From assembly GCA_963556495.2 (NCBI GenBank), contig OY747702.1:44165180-44229179 (forward strand): a DNA stretch of 64,000 nucleotides. Direction: 5' to 3'. The notes under the pieces were generated by a model, which searched no databases, was not told the DNA's origin, and was given only the letters and a program-made list of their open reading frames with translations. Of the stretch, positions 38,201-49,620 are shown one piece after another; the first letter of the stretch is position 1; each line of letters opens with the position of its first letter. The DNA comes from Valencia hispanica (taxonomy: Eukaryota > Chordata > Actinopteri > Cyprinodontiformes > Valenciidae). Both the position numbers and the translations under genes were made by a program.

Positions 38201-39511
38201 CCCAGCCTGTAACATTTAATCAAGTGCATTAAAGTGCAACATTGGCTCGGTTAACATTAAAATCCAGGGTGGGCGTGCAGACAGCTGAACAATGTATTCC
38301 AGAAAGTGTTTCATCATAACTGCATTATACCCAGACCCCTGACCTTTGGTGCTCTTTGCTATATAAAGGCTGACTGATGTCAAACTTGTGAATAAATGCT
38401 TTGCTCTGTAGAGAGTACAGGTCCAAGCATGCCTGAAAACTGTTTAAGTAGGAAACTGGAGGTTTTGAAGACTTGACAAGATTAGCTTGAGTTTGGGGAT
38501 TTGCATTAAGGTGCTTTTGCTCTCCTGGCCTCTCTTTTTAACTTTTCGACTCTATCCCAATCAAAGCTACGACTGAGGTAAAGCAGCTTATTAACCTTCA
38601 CGAGGCCACAGGCATCCCCAGGATGGAAAGACACTACAGACGCACTTTGTAAGATAAATTAACCTTAGAGGATTGATATAGCTTGATTTTAATTTTAATT
38701 GCACTAAGCAGAGGAATGTGTTAGATATTTTATATCAGAAGCAAAGCAAATGTGCCGTTTATATTACAGTTTTTATTAAATTGAGCTGTGCTGAAATGGA
38801 GAGTTAAGCTTGTGGAGAGCATTGAGAAAGTTTCCCACAAGTCACTTGATACTTCTGTATGAAAGTATATTTTCCTTTAGTATGATTTGCACTTCTGTAA
38901 ATCTCCTACTTGCATTTGATGCAGAGGGTGACTGAGTTGATGGTTTGGGTAATTTATGAAGCGTCAGAAGCCCTGAAATGTTTCAGTATCTGTCTAACCT
39001 CTGGTATATCCAGCATTTCCTTCCACTTATAACTTTTCATAGAGGCTTGGAATAAAATGGCAAGGCAATGTCAGGGTGATAATCTTTTGACGTTAAATGT
39101 TTAATCGTCATAGTGATCATTAGCATCTTCACACCATTAACAGCAGCTCAATAACTCATCCAGACACCACAATTTAGCATGTTGGTAATTGGCATACCAT
39201 TCAACATACATTGTTGATGCTTCTTTTTTTGTCCAACCTATATTCATAAGCATACAGTTAATATTACCCACAAAAAGCACATTGTAAATAAATAGCTCTA
39301 TGGCTGCTAATATATGCACATAAATTATTCAGTAAACCTGTATTTAGTTAAAGTGATGACATAATCACTGGATTTCCTGCTGTTGATATAAGATTTTTCA
39401 ACACGTTTGGGTTAATGGTTACATCAGCATTTCAATTACTTTTTCAACTTTTCTTTATCTGCACTGCTAACCAATGCTAACCAAAGATTTTCCACCTCAA
39501 ATACAGTAATA
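32253..39511 (+). other. formin intron stretch without genes
   Basis: About 7.3 kb in which I recognise only one copy of the unclassified repeat (35009-35240), a GT tract at about 34348-34367 and an A-rich run at about 34636-34662. A GC-richer block near 36740-37110 is non-repetitive and could be conserved, but nothing supports a function. Short open frames here look random. Confidence 0.5.
35009..35240 (+). repeat. unclassified dispersed repeat, copy 2
   Basis: Contains ATTAGCGCTGCTGGC, GAGATTTTCAAATCCAGCAT, CCCTTCCTGTTATCTGCT and GAACTGCAGATATGCC in the same order as the other copies. Confidence 0.65.
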
Positions 39512-40220
39512 CAATTAGCGCGGCTAACATTATTAACAATATCAGTCTCTGTGTGTATTCACTAGAGAATTTAGGTCCTTACTAGGGATGTGTATTGGCA
39601 AAAATCTGGCGATACGATATGTATCACGACACAGGGGTGACGATACAATATATTGCGATATATCACGCTACTATGAGTAAGACGATATATTGTGATTTTT
39701 AAAACTCAATTTAACAGTAGGAAAACTGTCACAGCTTTCTAAACGCTCTAACCTGTTTCATACTTTAACACATCCAGTTTCATTACTAGATCTAGTTGAT
39801 CCACTGGAACCAAGAAGGTGACAACAGCCACAAACTACCAGTCCTGCTTTTAATTTTACTACAAAAATTACTGTCTTCATACTGGTTCCATTCAAATCCT
39901 AACCCCCCCCCCCCCCAAAAAAAAAAAAACAACAACGATTTTTTAAAATATCGACACGATATCGGGAAATAAAATATCGCAATATATAGGTGTATCGATA
40001 TTTTCTTACATCCCTAGTCCTTACCTTAACTCTGAGATTTCCGACAGGTTGCCAACATTTTCAAATCCAGAATGTTCCGTGACAGACAGAAAGCTCAAAC
40101 AGAAAACGGGACCTTTCCTAAACATCTCTCAGCCTTTCTATTATGTGCTGAAAGTCTTGCTCTCTCTCACTCCCTGGCAGCCTTGATAAACTACAGGGAT
40201 GTTCTCTCCAGCCTCCAAAA
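39512..40220 (+). repeat. unclassified dispersed repeat, copy 3, split by a hAT MITE
   Basis: The left part (39512-39582) carries ATTAGCGCGGCTAAC and CAGTCTCTGTGTGTATT. The right part (from 40017) carries GAGATTTCCGACAGGTTGCC, TGTTCCGTGACAGACAG, GTGCTGAAAGTCTTGCTCTC and GATAAACTACAGGGATG. The two halves rejoin at the MITE's 8-bp target duplication. Confidence 0.65.
39583..40016. mobile_element. hAT-type MITE with exact 8-bp target duplication
   Basis: 434 bp with ends TAGGGATGT...ACATCCCTA. The flanking 8 bp GTCCTTAC occur at 39575-39582 and 40017-40024 exactly. The interior contains many ATATCG/CGATAT motifs near both ends and a C-run/A-run at about 39902-39930. It encodes no protein. The 8-bp duplication and TA...TA ends identify it as hAT-mobilised. 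Confidence 0.88.
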
Positions 40221-40231
40221 GTCACTCAGTT

Positions 40232-40684
40232 TGTTTACATGAACATCTAAATTGAGCTACGGCAATTATCGAGCTAACAACTTAACCAGAATGGGAGCCT
40301 TTATTTACATGTCACTCAGCAAATTGAATTATTGAATGAAGGGCGCTCTTCATTCTTCATGACTTCACGACATGCGCCACCTAGCAACATTCTTCCAGTT
40401 GGACTTGAGAGTCACACAGATAGTAAATGACAGCAGTGAAGCAGACGGAGTAAAAGCAGAATATGCACAATGAACCACAATGAACCACAATGAAGAAATG
40501 AACTACAACCAGGCTGTTTGATTGTGTTACACTCGTTGCTGCTGTGTTGTTGTCGTAACGGTGTTGCTATCACGCTGCCGCAGTCTCGTCACTTTCACAA
40601 CGGGCATTGCCCAGGCTATGAATAGCTCAATTTAGCTGGGATGTTATTTACATGCAGAGAAATTTAGTTTTCTAACCGAATTAT
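40232..40684. mobile_element. possible MITE next to the foldback element
   Basis: The left end GTTTACATGAACATCTAAAT and the reverse complement of the right part (GCATGTAAATAACATCCCAG, then CTAAATTGAGCTA) are similar. No duplication identified; boundaries approximate. Confidence 0.3.
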
Positions 40685-41825
40685 TATGAAGTGAGAACGC
40701 TGACATAATCTGAAACCGAAAGAAAAAGTTTTGAAACCTTGAAAATCAGTTGTTGAAAACTTAAAACCTGAAATAAAGTTTTGAAAGTCTGAAAATAAGT
40801 TTTGAATCTCTGTAATCATAATTTTGTACTAGCTTTTTTATTTTTCATAAATTCAACATGTAAAGTGCAGAGTTTCAGCCTCACGTTTTCAGTTTCAAAT
40901 CGCTTGTTTCACCCTTGCTGTTTTTGAAGTATACATTTTCAGAGTTTCCAATATGGCATTGTTTTCCCACCATGTTAAGTTTGCAAAAAACGTTTGAAAC
41001 CTTGTAATGTGAGATCTGAAAAAAATAAAACTTTGCATTATCCGCCTTTTGTGCTTTCGTCCACACAACGCGACACAACACGTGATTTTTGGCAGCGATC
41101 TCTTGCTGCTTTCCGATTTAAACTCTGAAACTCACACTCTGAAGAAAATAACCCCACAACGCTCCGAGGAAGGGACAATGGCAAGCCGTTTTAACATTTA
41201 ATCAATGACTACTCCTATCTATAATTCCGTTTTTAGATAGCAATAATGTAATTTATCCTAGTACAAATACATTCTTCCTAGTCAAAATTTAAATTAAAGA
41301 TATCAACAACTGTATTGTTACTAGGAGAAATTGAATTTTAGGATATTCCTAATTACAATTGTACTAGTAAAAATAAAATTTGAGATATCTCTAAATTCTT
41401 AAAAAGTTAAGGTAGCCGTTTTAACATTTAATAGGTAAACTGGATATGTATTCCAGATATCTTTAGGAATTATAGATAGGAGTGGTCATTGATTAAATGT
41501 TAAAAAGGCTTGTCCCTCCCTTGGAGCGTCGAGGGGTTTTTTTCTTCCGAGTGTGAGTTTCAGAGTTTTAAATCGGACTTAATACTTGAAAAACAGCAAG
41601 GGTGAAACAGGGGATTTGAATCTCTGAAAATGTGAGGCTGAAACTCTGTACTTTACAATTTATGAAAAATAAAAATGCTAGTACAAAATTATGATTGCAG
41701 AGATTCAAAACTTATTATCAGACTTTCAAAACTTTATTTCCGGTTTTAAATTTTCAACCACTGATTTTCAAGGTTTCAATACTTTTTCTTTCGGTTTCAG
41801 ATTATGTCAGCGTTCTTACTTCATA
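40685..41825. mobile_element. foldback (large inverted-repeat) element
   Basis: About 1.14 kb whose two halves are reverse complements over several hundred bases: for example GAACGCTGACATAATCTGAA at 40695 and its complement near 41795-41815, and AACATTTAATCAATGACTAC near 41190 matched near 41490. The left arm has about 165 bp (about 40930-41115) absent from the right arm. ATTAT flanks both sides (40680-40684 and 41827-41831), a possible duplication. No protein is encoded; the open frame at 41695-42042 starts inside the right arm and is not a gene. Confidence 0.75.
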
Positions 41826-42437
41826 CATTATCTGTGTGTGGGGCAGCTCGGTTAAGAGTTGGCCACTTCGGTTGGACTTCAGCCGGGGTGTATACATGCA
41901 TTTCAAAAGACCAAATTCAGTTGGTCTACTACTGTGTGCAAATCCACTGACTGTTGATGTCTACCTGTGTGGATCTAGCGTAAAACTGACTGAAAAGATG
42001 GAAAATTTAACCATAGCTACTGTTAATAAAAGGAGCATCTGAGTTGCTGTTACCAGTTTGGAATCTGTTTGGTATGGATGGCGTCATGAACACCTGGAAA
42101 CAACAGAAGAATTTTATTAAAATAAAAGAAGCTACAACATTTTCCGTGAAGTTGAGCTGCTGCTAATAAATATGTTCTTCTTTTTTCCCTTTTTTTTTGA
42201 ACAAAGTTTCTTCTAAATGGGGAAGGCACTGTTAGTAAACAATGAAGCTGGACAAATTTAATGAGACATCAAACTGAAAATTGACGAACTTAATAGAGCA
42301 ATATTTCTGAAAACTACATAACCACATACGAAATGTTTAATCGTTTTTAGTGGTTGTTTGACACAAAGAACATATATATTGCTTTGTTTTGCTTTGAAAT
42401 TCTGCCGTTTTTGTATGGTTTGCCACTGTCTACTATA

Positions 42438-42741
42438 CAGGTCCTTCTCAAAAAATTAGCATATTGTGATAAAGTTCATTCTTTTCCATAATGTAATGAT
42501 AAAAATTAAACTTTCATATATTTTAGATTCATTGCACACCAACTGAAATATTTCATGTCCAGGAATTTTGGGTTTTCATGAGCTGTATGCCAAAATCATC
42601 AGTTTTAAAACAATAAAATGTCTGAAATATTTCAGTTGGTGTGCAATGAATCTAAAATATATGAAAGTTTAATTTTTATCATTACATTATGGAAAAGAAT
42701 GAACTTTATCACAATATGCTCATTTTTTTTAGAAGGACCTG
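42438..42741. mobile_element. palindromic Tc1/mariner-type MITE, TA target site
   Basis: 304 bp starting CAGGTCCTTCTCAAAAAATT and ending with the complement, AGAAGGACCTG, bounded by TA on both sides (42436-42437 and 42742-42743). The arms are about 125 bp each and almost perfectly complementary, leaving a spacer of about 55 bp. It has no coding capacity and matches the TIR type of a widespread teleost Tc1/mariner family. Confidence 0.9.
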
Positions 42742-44739
42742 TATAGTTATTGTTCCTTTTAGTCGTTTTTAGCGTTGAAGGTTTATCTACTCTACAAGGG
42801 AAGTCTACTGGGATTTACCAAAGACTCCAGGTTACTGTAATTCACCTTGACAATCGAGGTATAAAAATCCTTCTCATTCTGATTAATGCCTACGGTATGG
42901 CCCAGGACATAATTTTAAGTTGTAGATTTTCACCAGCGTATCAGCGCTGAGTAATCTTGGACAATTTCCTTGCAAGGAAGCAGCATATATGTGTTACAAA
43001 TCTGCTACAACAGTATCTATAATTGAACTTGTGAAAATCCCTGCAATGTAATTAGACGTCCTGCTGTTTAGTGAAGGCAAAGGAAAGACAGGTGCATATC
43101 GGTCACCTTGTAGCCTATTACTCTGCCCCTGACACTGGTGGTCCACCTTCTAGGAGGGAGAAGAAAAACACATTTCCTCACAACAATCTCTTTTCAAGCT
43201 CCCTGAAGTTAGAATGGGAGAGACAAATACCTGCAGTTGTTGTTAATGATCCTGAGGGCTTTTTTTGTTTGTTTGTTCCTTTTGTTGTGTCTTTTAATGA
43301 CTTTTACTGAGTAGTGGACCATAATGAGCACTGATGTCAGGCAGGAACGAGGGCAAGGGAAAATTCTCCGAGGTTAATTGTTGTGCGTGTTTGCAGGATT
43401 GCAGTTTGCCTCGTTCTTTCTAATATTCTCCAAAGCTTGCACAGCGGTGAAAGGAAACGCCTGTGCAGGATGTGATGAGCCGGTGGTGTATTGGTTGACT
43501 GAGCAGGGCACGCCGGCCACTCCAGCCCAGGAGTCTCTCCACACATCTGAGTGCCGGGTTTGTTCATTAAACGTGCGGGAGACTGTTTGACCCCAAAGCA
43601 AGTCCAGAACGACCTGACTCTCTGTAAATGCTTCATTAGCTTTGCTTCCCCCATATTGGACTGTCTCACTTAATCTATGCTGCCCATTTTGCACTTGAAT
43701 TGTGTACGTATTGTGTTTGTGTGTCCTGATGCGTGTACATATTTGTATGTGTGTTAATTAGGGCTCCTGGTGGTGTGTAATTAACACAGTAACAAATGTC
43801 CCCAAAGGGTAAGATTAACGTTGAACACATTAGACACAATGGAGCTCGGGAGAGACTTTTTTTGTTTTGGCAATTAAATGTTTTGTGTGTGTGTGTCTGT
43901 GTAAGTGAGACCATAACTCGTGTTGGCATAACTGTATTGCTGCCATCTCCGTCTCTCAGACAGATACACACATGAACACGCTCGCACACAAAGCCAGCTG
44001 TCCCTCTGGATTTGCGGGCTCTTCACTCGCAGGCTGGCAGGATTCTGTCTGCATCCTTTTTCCCCGACTGCCTCCTCCACACAACCTGGTCCAACAAAGA
44101 TAAACACATGCTGGGTAGATTATTAGAAAAGTAGCAACGGCCCCACAGCGGAGCAGCCAGTGTGCCATTGTTCTACAATCGTGGTGGTATGTTGTAGAAT
44201 CCAATGCAGTTCCCCTCGGGGTGTTCTTATACATACTTAGACACAGGTGGGTGCTGATACCAGCATGAAAGCTATAACAGACTCCAGTGACATTTCATTG
44301 TCAGGAGGAACTCCTGACACACTGTTTTCACTAATGGCACATTACTGGTTGTTTTCGATGCTTTAGTAGCTAAAAAAGTAGGAGGAGGAACTAGGGTTGT
44401 TCACAGTTTAATGATTCAGATGTGGAATAAAGTATAAGCACCATTTTCTCAGTCTCATTTTGATAGCACATGCATCACTACCCTTATGCAAGCTATACTT
44501 ATATATGCACTTAGAACATTATTGTTGATTTCTGGTTTTTTCCTAAAGCTTTGACCTGCTGGTACCAGTTTCTCTTAAAGAACAATGATGTAAGAAGATA
44601 GGGTAAGAAAAATATTTGTTCTAAACTTGTAGCTTTGAGGTTGCACATATAAGAAGGCAGTTGCTGTAGAGAAGGGTTTCACTGTTTTAAAACAAAGAAA
44701 AATGTTTTTTAGCATCCTATGTTAACATCTAGCATGGTT

Positions 44740-44990
44740 AATACAGCTAGCATTGCTAAGAGAGCAGGCTGTGTGTGTTTGGAAATACAGAGACAGATTT
44801 CCAAAAGGCTGCCAACATTTCAGAATTAGCCATGTTCTGTGTCAGACAGTGGGTGAAATCTATAAAAAACAAAGGGAGCTTTTGTGTACTCTTTTCAGCC
44901 TTCCTGTTATCTGCTGAAAGTCGTCCACTCTCTCGCTTTCTTGAAGCCTGAATAAACAGCAGACATTTCTCAACATGTTGCGGAAAATAT
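44740..44990 (+). repeat. unclassified dispersed repeat, copy 4
   Basis: Contains GATTTCCAAAAGGCTGCCAA, TGTTCTGTGTCAGACAG, CCTTCCTGTTATCTGCTGAA and GAATAAACAGCAGACATTTC; the most complete uninterrupted copy. Confidence 0.7.
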
Positions 44991-45089
44991 AGCTTTGAAC
45001 CTTTCTGATATTCCTCTGCATTTATTTTTAAACACCATGCTGACATTAAAAACGGAGTCTTCCTCACCTAAGTACAGTGTCCATACCTT

Positions 45090-45170
45090 TTCAAAGTCTT
45101 GCTCTCTCTCTCGCTATCTCACAGCTTGAATAAGCTGCAAACATATCTCTAAATATGATAGAAAATAGTT
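45090..45170 (+). repeat. unclassified dispersed repeat, copy 5 (fragment)
   Basis: Carries AAGTCTTGCTCTCTCTCTCG and GAATAAGCTGCAAACATATC; it lies about 100 bp after copy 4 in the same orientation. Confidence 0.6.
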
Positions 45171-48100
45171 TTCTTTTTCACTGACTTCACCCCACTGATA
45201 CTAAAATTGCTAACTTTGATTCCTTTCAGGTGGTATCTACACCAAAAAGTGTTGTCATGGTAGCCCTTACTGAATGTGGGTTCACTAATCATAAAATATC
45301 TGATTTTTACCTTTTTGACTGGCTTCACTCCAATTAGGGCAGATCAAGCTGAAAATCGACTAAATTTGAGGTTTCTCTTTGCATTTCCAGCTTTAATGCA
45401 TACATTTGTAAGTCTCCCCTGTCACTGTTGGTACATGTGTTAAAATATTCAACAATCCGTCATAAATGATGGGTTTTCCATGCTGTCGAATGTTGGTAGG
45501 CATCAGCGTTCGTACTTGCATGAGCTGTAAGTACAGTTCAGTGCGCAGTGAACAGTAAACTGCCTTTACATTGTGTTGTGTGACTGTAGGTGTCTGTTAT
45601 TCACTAGGGACAAAAGGGAAAGTGAAGATTAAGGTGACAAGCATGCATACTCAAACACTTTTCATAAGACAACATGCACCCTCTCTTGTTTATCCGACTT
45701 GCCCAACTTTTGGATCCCCCCCCCCACTCTACATGTCTATTACCTGTTTAAAATCATGTAAGATATACTAGTGTATCATTGGACTTATTCCATATGGTAC
45801 TTTGCTATTCATTTAAATGAGAATAATGGTTATGAAGTGAAGCGAAATTAGATATTCTAGTTCAGGAAACAGGTTCTGCCCAACGATTTCATGCAATGGC
45901 TCAAAAATAAATAAAAGGACGAATGTACAGTTTTGTCGTTTCTGACATGTTTAGTGCCTGAAATGCTGACGTGGACACATGCACACTGGCCTTGACAGGC
46001 CGTCTATGCTGTATTATTGCTCTGTCGGTTGCAATTAAGAAAAACATGCTGTCAAACCAACAACAGACGTAGCTTCTTCTATTCTTTTTTTGTGCCGTCT
46101 GAGTTTTTCTGCTTGAATGTCAGTGTCCTCCAGCACTAAGATAATAGGGCTCCAATTAATGTGACACATTCTCAGCAGAAAACATGAATAGCTTGTTGCA
46201 GCTCTACAATTCAAGGTGTCTGAGGTAGTCAGTTGCAGATCAGAGCTGAGGAGTAAAGTTATAAAGCGGTTTCACAGCCGTCATCGCTAAACAAACACTT
46301 TTGTTTGCTCGTCTGAGTTTGAACTCCAATGTGAAGTTTTCTTTTTTCCTTCATTTCGTAAAAAGAGACCATTAAGAAGAAAAATCTGTTATTACTAATA
46401 TTAAAGTTACTAAATCACACATTTTATGTCATTTGCACTTTTGAACAGAAAAAACATATTTATAATGATTTGTTATTGCAGCAATAAAGTAAAAAGTGTA
46501 GCGTTTTAAAATTATATTCAGTGTATTTATATAGCAAATGTAGTCTCAGGTAATTTACAAGACATGCCAGTTCTAAATCACATCCAGAAATGGTAAATAA
46601 AATCAAGCTCTTAGAATACCATAAAATAGGCAGATTCATGTTCATATATCCTAGTTGAATACAGGAAGAACATGTATGAAGACATAATGTTATCTGATAA
46701 TAGCTAATAGTAATCATTGATAATTAGGGAATATTTGTTTTCATTTGCTAAAATATTAGAAGTTTATTATTGTGTTTGTCTTGCCACAAATTTGATCAGA
46801 CTTGTATTAGATCAAATTAACTTTTAATTTATAGTTGTAAGAAAAGCTCACAGGAAGTTAACCTTTTCTAAATTTCAAATTTTCAGGTAGGTTACAGCTT
46901 TGAATCATTTAAATATTTCTGATATTTCACCAAGCGTTTTGTCTAATTGTTCCCATTTTTTATTGGTCTAGAAAATTACAATTTTCATATTCAACTGCTG
47001 TTGGTATATGGGAAGGTTAATACAAGGTTAATACAAAGAGTTATAATCACTCATTGGGCATTTTGCATTTTTATGTTTGTGTTTTAATAGATTTTGATGA
47101 AATACAAACCCATAAATGTCTCAGTTAGAAATGAATCAGTGTGTTTAAAAACTGTCCAGCCTGATGTAGTGTCATTTTGGACAAATCCCCGTCAGTAGGG
47201 GGCACTGTGATACTGGCCAAAAACTGAAACTTCTCTGAGGTATAAATCTGTCGGCAGTTGGAGTGAAATAAATACACTTTCCCTCCCAGTCTCATTGGGA
47301 TTTTGTAAATCATAGCTTTACCTATAACCAACATAACACATCTACCCTCACAATTTCATCAGATAAAACCACGATGGCTTCTGCAGATTGTGCACAGTTC
47401 AACATCATGCTCCGACTGTGTCTATATGAAGTAATTTTCGAAAATGATGCTTGACTATTAAGTTTCTCATGTTTCTTTTCTTTCGAGGTGTATTTGATAC
47501 CATACTCAACCTGTGCTGTATTTCTATCTGTATTTCTCTTTCTTCTTCCCCATCCAGTCAGGTTGTACTGGGACAGGTTGAATCTTTTCTTCCAGGAGCC
47601 TCTGTCTGCATGACCATGAGTTCAGTCCTGTGTGTCATTGAGAAGATGAAATGTGTTTGGCAAAGGGATGTTCGCTCCTTTGCTTTATGTGTGGAGACAG
47701 CTTAGAAAAACAGTTAGCTGCAGGATAGCTGAACTGTCCCTTAAAATGTAGTGCTTGTGTCTTAAAACAGTGAAGGGTTATGTGATACATGGAGCTAGGT
47801 TAAGGAAACTGTGTTTTCAGAAACAGGAACACCCTTTTATGGCTGCACAAGATTTATTATTATTATCTCTCCAGAGAACACTGTATTTCCTCATGCTCCT
47901 TACAGTCAGGCAGGCACGTAATAAGCCAACACACATTTCTCCACACGCTGTAATTGCCCTAATTTCTTTTTTAAATAATGCAGCGTGCATGGTGCTCTCA
48001 TGATTATTTTGTAGTGTTGGATATTTTTGTTATCATACAGACAATTTAAATTAATGTTTTATGCCTATGAGGTAATATTTACTCATAGCAACAGATTAGA

Positions 48101-48639
48101 TTGTATTCAACACTGGCATTTTACTATGAAGAATGTGGATGTTGATATTTAGATTGTTGCTAATGGTAGTGTGTTAAGTATTTACTTATGAAGCAAATAG
48201 TATCAGGATGAACTTGTAAGATGATCAACAAAAGCAAATCTAGAAACGACCCAAACCTGAAAAGCTGAAATGACAAGGGGTACAATTTCACAACAAACTG
48301 CCCATGCAAGCTACAGTGACATTTTAAAATATGTTTATGTTTGTTTATGTGTCTTTTTTGCTGTTAATTCAGCCTAAGCTAAACGTATAACCCATCGGAA
48401 GTCATATCTGATATTCTTTTTTTCATCAGGTAATGCTTACCTTCGCAATTGGAGTGTATTGACGTGTGCAGCAAATGAATCAGGATGATATTTTAAGAAA
48501 ATTTAAAGGTTTGTAAAAATAGTTAAGGTTTTAAGAATCAGAAACTAACTTGTAAGTGGTATAGGCTGAGTCCTTAATTTATACACCATGTGTGGTCTGT
48601 ATGTTGTGGTTTTCATGGAGGTCTCCGTCTAAGATGGTC

Positions 48640-49620
48640 CAAATACCAGAACTTGTTTCTTCAAATAGAACAAGTTTTACATATTCACACGCCATCCAGA
48701 ATCCTAAGGTCAAATACCCAAATATTCTTGCTGTTCCCAAATCTAAATAAAAAGCAAAGGTGCATTTGCAGTAGCTGCCCCCGTCCTCTGAAACAACCTG
48801 CCTCTCTACATTAGATGTGTTCAGATCATCGATCATTTTAGGAAGCTCTTTAAAGGAGCTGTATGCAAGAAATGTATTTCAATTAATCATAAAATGGCCC
48901 TGGTATGTCACTAGACATTAAGAAATCATGTTCATTTCAAAAACTTATTTCACTGACAACAGTTGTACGGCCAGAGTATTGTCGTTTAAAAAGTGAAGTT
49001 GCAGCCCTCAACTGATGTTGATGTTGTCATCTTGTGTTTCGGCTGGAAGCGCCACCCTCCACCTATCTACCAATCTCGAAGTCAGTAGTGTTTCGACATC
49101 GGGGTTGCCAGATCTGCTCTAGTTACTACAGCTGCAGCTACAACAGTGTTTCGGATAAAAAAATATCTAACGTTACTACACCTAAAAGACCTCGTTATCA
49201 TTCAGAAATACGTCGTGACAAAGTACAAAATAAAACAAGGATTTGTATAGGAGATGCCTTTGCAAGATGGAGACGGCTGAAAACAGAAGAATTTGTTCCT
49301 GCTGGATTCTGCAGCTTAGCTGGCAACCTCGAGTCAAGGGGAAGGGGGAGGGGATACACCTCTCTACAGTAATTTGAAAGTGATTGCAGTACCAGTTTTG
49401 GCCACAATCTTACATACAGCTCCTTTAAGACCCACTTCTACTCACTGGCTTTAAATCCTGGTTAAAGTGAGAACCCTTTTGTCCCTTAACATAGGTTTTT
49501 AATATTTTTCTAGTCCTTTAAGATTTTCTTGTACATTATTTGCCATCTATATTGCTGTATAGCACTTTGGTGCAGCCCTTGTTGTTATAAAGTGCAAAAT
49601 AAATAAAGCTGACATTGACA
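48640..49620 (+). mobile_element. non-LTR retrotransposon 3' fragment split by a MITE
   Basis: The left part (about 48640-48853) encodes the kind of C-terminal LINE peptide typical of fish elements (HTPSRILRSNTQ, then a frameshifted CPRPLKQPASLH, equivalent to the usual AAP.LWN.LPL..R motif). The right part (49425-49620) continues the same frame (KTHFYSLAL) and ends in a 3' UTR with TGCAAAATAAATAAAGC. The MITE at 48854-49424 interrupts it. Too degraded to be active. Confidence 0.6.
48854..49424. mobile_element. MITE with TTAA target site carrying a protein-like segment
   Basis: 571 bp with ends AGGAGCTGTATGCAAGA and TCTTACATACAGCTCCT, flanked by TTAA on both sides (48850-48853 and 49425-49428). 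TTAA suggests piggyBac-type mobilisation, though a TTA/TAA PIF-Harbinger reading is possible. An open frame at about 49034-49372 contains RPRYHSEIRRDKVQNKTRIC and then IGDAFARWRRLKTEE. This resembles the N-terminal region of uncharacterised fish proteins with R-rich 'RxKTRxNIGxAFxRWRxL' motifs, suggesting a captured host-like exon. Confidence 0.65.

Larger units (their letters stand above)
42744..48639 (+). other. formin intron stretch without genes
   Basis: About 5.9 kb. It contains two copies of the unclassified repeat (44740-44990 and 45090-45170), a short GT tract at about 43883-43895, a C run near 45717-45725 and a degraded dispersed repeat near 46500-46640 (TTTATATAGCAAATGTAGTC). No coding or RNA feature is recognised; open frames near 43.3-44.2 kb overlap on both strands and show no family features. 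Confidence 0.5.

Noticed and set aside
41695..42042. 115-residue frame as a gene
   Set aside because: Starts within the right arm of the foldback element, in noncoding repeat sequence.
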